DNA from: Grammothele lineata
Lineage: Eukaryota; Basidiomycota; Agaricomycetes; Polyporales; Polyporaceae
NCBI GenBank assembly: GCA_002150815.3
Contig: NDFF03000040.1
Location: 434,001-498,000 of the forward strand
DNA: 64,000 bases
Direction: 5' to 3'
Numbering within the stretch: the stretch's first letter is position 1; each line of letters begins with the position of its first letter. The position numbers and the translations under genes are program-made. The notes under the pieces are model-generated. The model was not told the DNA's origin. It saw only the letters and a list, made by a program, of their open reading frames with translations, and searched no databases. Below are positions 45,898-54,912 of the stretch, one piece after another.

Positions 45898-47359
45898 GAA
45901 CCCTAATGCTGCTGGTACATTCTGGTGCAAATCACCTCCAGATCTACCCACCCGAGGGCTACACGGACTCATAACCTTGCTAGAGGTGTAAAGGACAATT
46001 TCTTTTGCGTCTCTCACCGCTATCTCTCGGTATATGCCACTACTCCCTGCCTTTTATCTTTCGGCCCTATATCGCATGACATTCATGACGACTAATGACT
46101 CTCCTTTTTGTGTCGTGTCTATAGCTCTACCTCTCTCGTACCTCTCCGTGCTCGCTTCCCCGGTTTGCGCTTTTTCGCTTTGTCGATATTGAGACCGGTC
46201 CCATCCGCTCCCCCCTACCCGCTACCCTCCGTCGCCCCTCTTCCCGTTCTCGCTGTGTCTACTTTGCTACCTTGTTGCTCCGTTGGATCGTTCCTACTCC
46301 TCTCGTTGAATAGTCTCTCGATCTGTATGCGGCAGAATATGAATGCAATATGTCCATACCTCTCCCTGAGCCGCCGCGTGGGTTCTACGCGCATCAACTA
46401 CGGTTTAAGGCGTAGAGAATGCTTTCTAAGCGCTTCCACGAGACGCATTGAGTCTCCATCGTACGCATTCATATGACGACGGAACCAGGAAGACAACAAG
46501 GTCATATGTCATTCGCCCCATACACTATCAGCTGCGTTGTCTGCGCTGTCTGCTATGCGTGCGTAAACGGGAGTCTGGGCGAGAGGGGGAGGGCATGCGA
46601 GAACTAGCCATGGAAACAGTGTGCGAGCCGATATACGTGGCGAGAGGTGAGAGGAGCGCGAGCTTAGGGACCAGGGAAAAAATACATAGACGAGCGCTCT
46701 GTAGCGCGTGGGACACGGTCGACGACAATAGTTCACAGTACGAATAAATCGGATAACAGGGCGAAGAGGAGATGGCGCTGCGGGAACCGTCTTACCGGCC
46801 GTCGCTCCCACATTGGAACGGCACGACGTGGGTCGAGGGAAGAGAGTATGGGTGACGTGAGATGGGGGTGTCGGGTGTACGCAAGGAGAACAATAGACCA
46901 ATCGGGACGGGGTAGATAAAGGACGAGGCTGCGGCAAACCGTGACGAGCTACGTCACGGCAGGAGGGGAAGTACTAGGGGCAACATCTAAGGTAGTCCGA
47001 TCAGATATGTCATAATACAAGGGTAAGAACACAATGGGGGATTGCATAGGGTACGGCGGGGCTCCGGACGCTGAAAGAGGGCACAGGTACGATCAGCACA
47101 CCCGACAGCGCCTGGGGGGCGCTGTGCGGAGGAGACCCACGTCGACAGACGGCGGACAAACAAGAATGCGATAACGCAACGAGAACAGGATACGGCATAG
47201 CGATGGCAACAACTCAACGACAGCAGCAAAGCGATAGGAGGCGACGTAATGACGACATAAAAGGGTGGGGGGGTTGTGGCTCGGATCGCAAACGGCGGTG
47301 TCGGTGGACGCGGTGGACGCGCGGGAACAAGGGGACTTCGACGCGGAGCGGAATGCGAT
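45898..47359. other. Long convergent intergenic region
   Basis: 1.46 kb between the stops of the byr4-like and C2H2 genes. Several open frames exist but are biased in composition and match nothing I recognise. I see no tRNA, repeat or splice-consistent gene. It probably holds two long 3' UTRs. Confidence 0.5.
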
Positions 47360-49636
47360 CTAGTCTCGCCCACTGACAGTTTTGCGGCGCTTCCGAGGCT
47401 GGGCGTCCTGCATCTCGCAGTCCCCGTCGAGACTGTACAAGAACTCCTGGCGAGATGTCTTTCTGCCCAGCTTGAATGGGCTGCCCATCGCCGTAACACC
47501 AACCTCACTCTCAGCCCGGGACTGAGAGCTAGAGTGCTTCCGCCGCGACGTTTTGTTGTCGAGGATCCGGTCCATGAGAGTCTTGCCACTACCGCCCGCC
47601 GTGAGGCCTCCACCCGCGCTGGAAGTACTCCTCTGACGACGATGGATAGGACTGCTGACCCTGCGACGACTGCCGCTGCCGAGACCGGTCTTGGTAGACG
47701 ATGCGCTGCAAGACCCTACAGCGAAGCGAGCAGGAAAGTCATCCTCAAGCCACTGAGGCTGCGAGACTGGCACCGGAGGAAGAAGAGCGTCGCTTGGGGA
47801 ATACGCTGCATCCTTCCAGCCGGCAGGACTTCTTGTGAGCTTCGCAGGGCTCCCTAGGATCAACGACTCCGTTCGAACTTCATCCACGTCCATCTGTCGC
47901 TCAGCTGAGGTACTGTCATCCTTGAAAACATCTCGAGGTGTCTTCGCCTCCGAAGAGCTTGACGTTCCAAAGGGGGGTAGCAAGGGTGACGTTGGTACAG
48001 TCTTCGCCACAGGTGACGACGTATCGGCTGGCTTGGGGCTACGGTTGCCGGTACTGGGACCCGTAGAAAGCTCCGGGCTGGACTCGTCGCCTTTCAGCGG
48101 AGAGATAGAGAAGCCATTGATGAACATCTTTGTGTGCGGGGTGTACTGAGGGGAGGAGAATAAATAACTGCGACCTTCAGGTAAGCGCCCCGGTGTGTGA
48201 GGGGGACGATCTCGCTGCAAGTCGGCCAAGAGATCATCCAGGTCGCACCCATAGAATCCTAGTGTATTGATACGTTTAGGAGGACTCGGCGCGACGTCCC
48301 AACCCGATTGGCCAAACCTAGATTGGATGGAGTCCTCTCGGTCCTGAAACAATCTCCGAGGAGAAACGGCAAGGGCAATTCTGTTCGGCGGGCTGAACAC
48401 GCTGCGTTTCTGACGGTCGGCGGCAGGAACAAGAGGAATAGGGCTGATATCCAGGCCTCGGAGGAATGGGCTAGACTCTCCGCGTGCCAGCATTGAGAGG
48501 GTGAGGTTACCCATAGGGAACCCTTCACTGGGACTCGGAAACCGCCAAGGCTGTTTGGAGGGATGGCGAGCTGGTGAGTGGCGAAAGGCAGGTGTCATAA
48601 GGGGATTATAGGGAGATTCCGGGGGCAGGAGTGGCGCACGAGGCGGTATGGGGTCATCACACCGCTTAGCCGCCTCAAAATCAAAATTGGGCCAGTATGA
48701 TCCAACTGGCGATCCAGGTGTCCCTGGAGGTGTACTTGAGAAAGAAGGACCCTCGGTGAACGAATGGTCTTCGTCCCCGGACGAGAACGTGTGGTGTACC
48801 TCCTGATCATCACAAATGGATGGCTTCGAAACGGAGGAAACGCTAACCGTGCTCAGAAGGGCGGTGGAAAACTGAGCGTCGAAGGAGACTGAGTGATGAA
48901 GGGTCTTCGATTCCGTTCGCACTGACGGTTCTTTCTCGACAGGCTTAGAAGAAGAGGCCTTGTTCTCCTCTGAGAGACGGTCAACTCAACAACATATAAT
49001 CCGACAAACTGTCAACAACTTACTGTTAGATCCACGGCCTCCACGACCCCCAGGGCGATCACTAGTCTCACGGCGATTTGCCATCGCGATCTTGTGCTTC
49101 TCGTAAACGTGTCTACGCCACATAGACTTAGCGTTGACCCCAGAGTACTGTCTGCGACAGAGTGTACAACGAAGGCGTGGTTCTTCCCCTTCCTTCCAGC
49201 CGTCCTTGGTGTCCTTCTTCTTGGCAGGGAGCCAACCACGAGGCGGCTCCAGTTGAGTAGGGTAGGCGTGAGCATTCGGACCGACAAAATCCAAAACATC
49301 GAGGAACCAGTTCGGATTAGCAGCCATGAGGTTGTAAGTGAGGCCAGTCTTGGCTTCGGCCGCCCCGGGAAATTCGGTAAAAGGAGGACGGATGAAAATG
49401 GTGTCGGGGTCACCTGGAATTGGATCCAAGTTGACACCGGCAGCATTGTGGGGCATATTACTGCGATTGAGGGGCTGAAGACGGGGTTGAGGGAGCGCAA
49501 CGGCGTGGATCGGATGGTGCTGGCTCGTAGTGTGGTTGTCGGGTGCGTAGGAAGTGGTCGGGAAGATACCTCGCATGGCATGATGAGGTGGCGACGGATG
49601 GTACGGAGTCGACGAGGACGACGGCTGGTCGGCCAT
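47360..49636 (-). CDS. C2H2 zinc-finger protein of unknown function
   Basis: Two exons (49024-49636 and 47360-48969) encode 740 residues. The start MADQPSSSS was chosen; an in-frame Met 129 bases upstream would add a Pro-rich leader. A conserved segment, YNLMAANPNWFLDVLDFVGP, precedes one zinc finger, LRCTLCRRQYSG to RRHVYEKHKIAM (C-x2-C-x15-H-x4-H). The rest is Ser/Pro-rich with many SP/TP sites, including LGFYGCDLDDLLADLQRD. The C-terminus has a basic cluster (PRKRRKTVSG) that looks like a nuclear localisation signal. These features suggest a nuclear regulator controlled by proline-directed kinases, but I do not recognise the family. A TCACGTGA box lies about 355 bases upstream of the start. 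Confidence 0.78.
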
Positions 49637-50306
49637 CGTGGAGAGGGAATGAGAGGATAGAGGTCGCTGGGAGAGGATGAGGATGATGCGGCGGAGTGGG
49701 CACGGGCGGCTACGTACGTGTGATGGCAGATGTGGCAAGATTTGCGGCAAATAGGCGAGACGCACAGTGAACGCACGCTGTGGAGGGACGCTGAAGCGAG
49801 TCGGGGACGCGGCGGCGGGAGAGAGCTCACGGGGGGCGGGGCGGAGAGGGCGGGGACGAGGGCGGGGGGGCGGGGGATGGCGATGGGAGGAGGGAAAGAG
49901 GGCGGGGCGAGCGACGGGGCGAGTAGCAACAATAGCCGAACACGCCCATCACTCCCTTCCTCTCTCGGCCAAAACGCGACTCGCGTCCGTCACGTGAGCG
50001 AGTCGCCAGAGCGTCAATTCACACGCTCCTTCCCGACTCGTCGCCGCTGCCCGACCAGCTGCGAGCCTGCGACCAGCTCCACCGCTGGCGCACGAGGCCA
50101 AGTCCAGGCCCTTCCATATCTCCCTCGGGTGTGCACGTCGGAGCCACCACCCAGACGCCGTGTTCCATTGCTTGCAAGCAACATGCTACGTATCTCCGTA
50201 CTGTTTCTACCAGTTTCTACCCTACATGCATCACCCCCATGATGTCACCGTCCAGCCTGACTCCCGGTCCCAGTGCTGCGATCACTAGCTGCCGTGATGA
50301 CGATAC
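49637..50306. promoter_or_regulatory. Upstream region of the C2H2 gene
   Basis: 670 bases including a very G-rich tract (about 49800-49925 on the + strand) and the palindromic E-box TCACGTGA at 49990-49997. No gene was seen. Confidence 0.5.
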
Positions 50307-51054
50307 TCAGAAGGCGAGCGCGATGTACCTGCAGCACGTTAGGAAATGCGACCGACAAGAACTCGAGGTGCTTGCATACCCTGCGATCATGATCGAGCCT
50401 CCCAGGGGCGTAATCGGCCCCATCCATTTGAACCTGTTTGCGCGATTCATTGTGCATTCGGCCCCCGTCAAAGCCGACATATAGGGAGGAACACGCACTT
50501 GTCTCGGGCCAGGATCAGCGCCATAATGCTTCCAGAAAACACCATACTCCCGACTGCAATAGCGGGGCCAGCGAATCTGTGAACTGAAAACCGCGGGTGC
50601 ATTGACACCACCAATAGAGCCAGCCCGTTGTAGATCTAACACGTTGGACCAGTCAGTCTGCAGCCTCCTAACTGATGTACGCAACGACTCAGCCCCATGC
50701 AGGAAAAAGCATCTCTGAATTTTCCCAAACGCGTACACAAAGGACTCGGGAGGCTGGACCAATTGAAACTTACTGCATAACTCGAGGCCGTCTGCCAAGC
50801 ATGCAACTTCTCCGGCGTAATTCCGTCCCTCTTCTGCAGCCCATGGCTGCCAAATGCTCCCGCTACGATGCCAGCCGCAGCTACACCGGTCCCGCGGCAC
50901 GATTGAGAAGACCTGGGTCAGCGCCTAGTATCCTACTTGTCGAAACAGACCACGGGTCACCTAATAGAGCGCCCGTTCTCCAAAAGAAACCAGGGCCCAG
51001 AGCAAGTCCCGCCGCGCGAGGAAGGAGCGGGGTGGAGGGAGAAGGTCTCGACAT
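50307..51054 (-). CDS. TMEM256/DUF423 family small membrane protein
   Basis: A 137-residue protein assembled from five short exons. The first exon starts MSRPSPSTPLLPRAAG and ends FFWRTGALL. The second carries AAAGIVAGAFGSHGLQKRDG, then TPEKLHAWQTASSYA, the DUF423 signature. The third adds IYNGLALLVVSMHPRFS and a glycine-rich span, FAGPAIAVGSMVFSG. The fourth reads FKWMGPITPLGGSIMIAG, also diagnostic, and the last is YIALAF before the stop at 50307. All four introns are GT...AG and in phase. Four membrane spans are expected. Human TMEM256 and bacterial YgdD relatives have no established biochemical role; a mitochondrial site is plausible here because of the basic, acid-free N-terminus. Confidence 0.88.
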
Positions 51055-52218
51055 GGTGGGACAAGATGAGCGAATTGCTCCAAGCTGCGTGTGAGAACCA
51101 GCAAGTCGCAGTCGGAAGGAACAGCGGCTCCAGTAGGCGCTCGAGTGGCCGAGGCCGCGCACCGCATCGGCTCCAGCTTTCCCCACCTGTTGTCGGGCCG
51201 AGCGTTGAGTGACGGATTAGGAAATTTGTCCTGTGGTCCACCACCACCCCTAAACTTGCCCAGCTACCCGTCCGTATATATCGTTGCATTTTGGGTATGT
51301 CACTTCACAAACATCGTATCCTTTCATTATCATGCACACAGGTCGATGGCAGGTGGTGATCTGTAACTTAGATTTCACAATAACTTTACTAGTAAGCCTG
51401 TCCGAGCGGTCCGGTATTACGACTCATTAACCGAGCCGAAAGTTATGAATCGCTGCGGGCATAGCGCAACAACAAACCCGGTATAATTTGCCCCCCTAAG
51501 CCGCCTTTCGTCGTAGTCCGCACAAATTCGTTGTCTCGTGAGTAAGGCGCTTCGTTAGAGCCGATTCTAGAGTGGACCCGGCTACCAGGCGCCAATTTTA
51601 CTCACACTCTGATTCTGACAGGCAACCGGCCTTGTCTCCGCAGGCTCGAGACCCAAGGCAGCTCGAATGTTTTTGGGGCCTTTGCGATCGGTGCTTTCAC
51701 CGTTCCGAGCAGTTCTGTACCCTTTCGCGCTTTCAATGCACCGCAAGACCGAAACGGAGTATCTGTGCCCCGCGAGCTGTACTCGCCACTGTTGCCGACA
51801 TACGCCGTGATTACGGTTTATAGTAAATCTCGTAGTTCCAGGGCGTTGTTGAAGTCATGCCCGAACTACTTCGTTGCGGTGTCGGTCGCGCCATAGAAGA
51901 TATGCGCTGTCCTGTCACCGCGCCCGGGCCATCTTATGGCCTGCTGCGCGTGGCCGGCCGGTCGAATCCTCCCGCCATTGGCTAGCGGATGTTCCCTGCC
52001 TCGTCGCCATCTTTCGGAGGCCGAGAGTGATTATAGGGCATGCCGCCCATTTTATAGTATGCCAATGACAATTTTCCCGACAATACACATGTAATCCTCC
52101 CTCGCTATGAGACACACTTGGCCTATGAGCCTAGCACTCGTCCTTATCCGTTTCTCATCGCTCTTACCGTCTCCTCCCACCCCTTTCCCATCCGTCGTCG
52201 TCCGGCCTTACCTTGGCG
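51055..52218. other. Intergenic region between the TMEM256-like and BTB genes
   Basis: 1.16 kb between divergent starts. The middle (51360-51560) is relatively AT-rich. A tRNA-like string (CCTGTCCGAGCGG) at about 51400 lacks a matching downstream B box. No gene or element was recognised. Confidence 0.5.
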
Positions 52219-53469
52219 ATGGAGTACTTCAACCTTCCGCCGACCTCTGTGGCCAGTTCCTCCAACACGCTACCCGCAAGCCAACCTCCCACACCTGACG
52301 GTATCACGCTGCTCGATGCACCGGGAGAGAGAGAGGATAATGCTGCTACACCGGTATGTCTATCGCCTAACCCGCGCCCAGTTTACAGACCGTTTGATTC
52401 TGGGCTTCGCCGCGGTGTACGTAGGTGGTGACCCCCCTCGATCACCCTGGTGGGATCTCGATCTCGACTGCCTTTCACCCCGCCCTCGCGATCGACCCGG
52501 CAGCCCCAGACCTCATCTTCATCACGTCCGACGGCGTCCACTTTTATGTCCATCGACATCGCCTTCTGGCCGTGTCGGTAAACCGCATGGGCATGCTCCT
52601 CCCCGACGACCCAACCAACAATACGCCACAGCAACAAGGCTCCATGGCCCTCCCTACCGTCCCTGTTCCGCAAAACTCCCATATATTTAACATCGTTCTC
52701 CACATAATGTACGGCCTCCCCTGCATACAGTACGCGCCGACGCTAGAAATGGTCGAAACCGCCCTCGATGCGCTCTGCCTGCAGTATGGCGTCGTCTTGC
52801 AAGCACACGCCAGTCCCCCGCTTCCCCTATACCAGCTCCTCTCCTCGTACGCACCGTTCAGGCCGCTAGACGCATACGCAGTTGCTGCCCACTTTGCCCT
52901 CGAGGAGCTTGCTGTAGTCGTCTCCTCCCACTTGCTCGCATACGATCTCTCGCGGCTTCCAGATAGTGCGGCGCAGAAGATGGGTCCGATATACCTCAAG
53001 CGATTGTTTGTACTGCACCAGTCACGCCTATCCGCGCTTCGCGATATTCTCTTCCGCCCCCCTACGGAACACGCGCCGGCCGCAGGATGTAGCCCGGAGC
53101 AGCGGCAGCAGTTAACGAGAGCGTGGGCAATGGCTGTGGCCCAGTTGGCATGGGACGTCCTCCCGAGTGAGTAATGTTGCATATCGTATGATGAGGGTGA
53201 TTCGTGTGTTCTGACGGGCGCGGGGGATGGTGGGCTAATCTGGGTCCTGTGTGGTTAGGCGTCTCCACGAGCGCGCTGCAGTCACTACTGGAGCCAATTG
53301 GGGCTGCAGTGGCATGCATTCATTGTACCGCAACGATACAGAGGCGCGTACAGGAAGTGATGTATGAATGGTCTTCGGTCAAAGTGAGCGTTTTGTCGCC
53401 GCCAATTGGATTGCTATGCTCACCTGTATTGCACATCCAACCAACTTGTTATTGCAGCGAACGATCTAA
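52219..53469 (+). CDS. BTB/POZ-domain protein
   Basis: A four-exon gene. The first exon encodes MEYFNLPPTSVASSS and a Pro/Ser-rich leader. The second holds the BTB fold: PDLIFITSDGVHFYVHRHRL, then NSHIFNIVLHIMYGLPC and LEMVETALDALCLQYGV. The remainder is helical (PLDAYAVAAHFALEEL, GPIYLKRLFVLHQSRLSALR). Two short final exons add STSALQSLLEPIGAAVACI and CTATIQRRVQEVMYEWSSVK, then RTI and the stop at 53469. The protein fits the large basidiomycete BTB family, whose members may be cullin-3 adaptors or transcription regulators. No DNA-binding or Kelch region is present. Confidence 0.85.
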
Positions 53470-53884
53470 CCCCCGGATATGGCAAATGTTGGTTTATCTA
53501 TTCATCTGTAACGCTTACTATGTTGTTTTGGTTACTGTTTAGTTGTCGTAGCACAAGATAGGACTTATTGTCCGTTAACCTCGCGTCTTCGTCTGGTGGT
53601 CAACGGTGCCTAATATGGAAGGCGATCATTATATATCCCTCTTTTGGCCCTGTTCCTAGTACACAACGAGTACACAATGATCGGAAGAATAGAAGAGTAT
53701 AGCCTGTCGATCTGATGCCAGGTCATGGTATAGCCTTGCTCGCGTGAGTTCGCTCCACAGCGTGTCCACCGGTGTATCTCCCGTGAGGGGTTACACCACT
53801 AGCGGCCTCCCGGTCGCTAAAGTTCAATCTGAGATTGAATGTTTCCGAACGAAATGGGGCGAGAGAAAGGAGTAGTTTGAGGTA
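53470..53884. other. 3' flank of the BTB gene
   Basis: 415 bases of AT-richer sequence. No gene, tRNA or repeat was recognised. Confidence 0.5.
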
Positions 53885-54139
53885 CTAAGTAGATGTAGCT
53901 ATCTTCAGCACCAGATGAAAATTATAACCAAGTGTAAACGTCTTCGAGGCTCTGAGGGTTTGCAAGCCCGCCAACTGACTAATGAGCTGCTCATGCAGAC
54001 GTTGATAAGACGGCGCTCGGGCTCTTGCATCCTCAAGTAATATGCAAGGTTCATGCCACATAACAGTGGGCGTGTACGGAAGCAGGCTGAACAACGCTGC
54101 TCTGAAGGTGCCTACCAGTACAGTCATGTAGCTAGTCAC
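53885..54139 (-). CDS. Short orphan open reading frame, doubtful
   Basis: Encodes 84 residues starting MTSYMTVLVGTFRAAL, with a second in-frame Met at the fifth residue. The middle (WHEPCILLEDARARAPSYQR) is predicted helical and contains no motif I recognise. No splice extension on either side gave a longer sensible protein. It could be a small lineage-specific gene, the relic of a larger one, or chance. It lies between the BTB gene and the hairpin element. Confidence 0.25.
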   Translation of the reverse strand: MTSYMTVLVGTFRAALFSLLPYTPTVMWHEPCILLEDARARAPSYQRLHEQLISQLAGLQTLRASKTFTLGYNFHLVLKIATST

Positions 54140-54508
54140 TCCGAGAGACGTCGTTTCAGCTTTGAATCATGTCGGCACGACAACCGAATCGCCCTACCTG
54201 TATGGTTCCAGTGAGCACGCGCGAGGGGCGTTGCGTTTGGTCCTATTCAGTATGAAGTTCTACCTGGGTCGTTTGCGAATAACATATCAAAAATGAGGCT
54301 GGAGAGATGACCGACTTACTCCGTGACATAGAACCCGCCCGCCGCCATGTTCAGGGCTGAGGTCTTCGGTATCATTAAGGGTGGATGAGAGAAGGTGATC
54401 ATGGCCTCCGGTGCCTCCGCTTTTCAAGTCGGATCGGAGTCACGGTGGGTGCGGCGACGCCGTCTAAGCGCTGACACGGCGTACCATTAGTCTCGCAAGA
54501 CCTATCAG
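54140..54508. other. Intergenic sequence left of the hairpin element
   Basis: 369 bases with no recognised gene or repeat. Confidence 0.5.
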
Positions 54509-54719
54509 AGCTGCTTTCAAAACGATAGACCCCCGAAAAAATAAAAATTGTACAGCCGCTTGAGGCGGACTTGGGCGAGCCTGCAAATTTGAGTAGTCGG
54601 CCAGGCGGTGGTAAGGGAGGCGACGTCTCCCGGTGTCGCGTAAGGCCTCGGACCAATCTCCGCTTCAAACGACTGTGCGATTTTTTTCTCAAAAGGGGCC
54701 TATCGTTTTGAAAGCAGCT
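54509..54719. mobile_element. Hairpin MITE-like element with 25-base terminal inverted repeats
   Basis: The ends read AGCTGCTTTCAAAACGATAG on the left and its exact complement on the right; the 25-base terminal repeats differ at one base. The homology continues inward: about 75 bases from each end pair imperfectly, with many of the inner differences being C/T or G/A (GCCGCTTGAGGCGG on the left, GTCGTTTGAAGCGG on the right). A central loop of about 60 bases remains. The element is 211 bases long and has no coding capacity, as expected of a non-autonomous DNA transposon. No clear target-site duplication was seen, so the exact ends and the superfamily are open. Confidence 0.82.
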
Positions 54720-54784
54720 GTAGCACCCACTAGCACGGAGTAAGTTAAATACTGGACGTTGACTGACGTACTGGGCAATCTTCT

Positions 54785-54792
54785 TCACGTGA
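54785..54792. promoter_or_regulatory. TCACGTGA E-box upstream of SPB1
   Basis: Perfect 8-base palindrome 128 bases before the SPB1 start codon, the core bound by Cbf1-type bHLH factors. Comparable CACGTG boxes lie at 5461, 24530 and 38973 upstream of other RNA/ribosome genes. Confidence 0.45.
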
Positions 54793-54912
54793 TGCGTGAT
54801 CAGTGTTTTTTGCGAAGCGCCCGCGGCGCTGAGGAACTACTGCAGAGTGGTCCGTGTATTCAATTAATCCTCGTAGTCTCCCTCCTTCGTCTCTCCACAC
54901 CGCCCTTTGGTC

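Noticed and set aside
46108..47613. Open frames in the long intergenic region downstream of the byr4-like gene.
   Set aside because: Compositionally biased translations with no motif, no splice continuation and no neighbour support; more likely 3' UTR.
51400..51470. tRNA-like string CCTGTCCGAGCGG, reminiscent of a Leu/Ser tRNA A box.
   Set aside because: No B-box (GGTTCGA-type) sequence at a suitable distance and no acceptor-stem pairing could be found.
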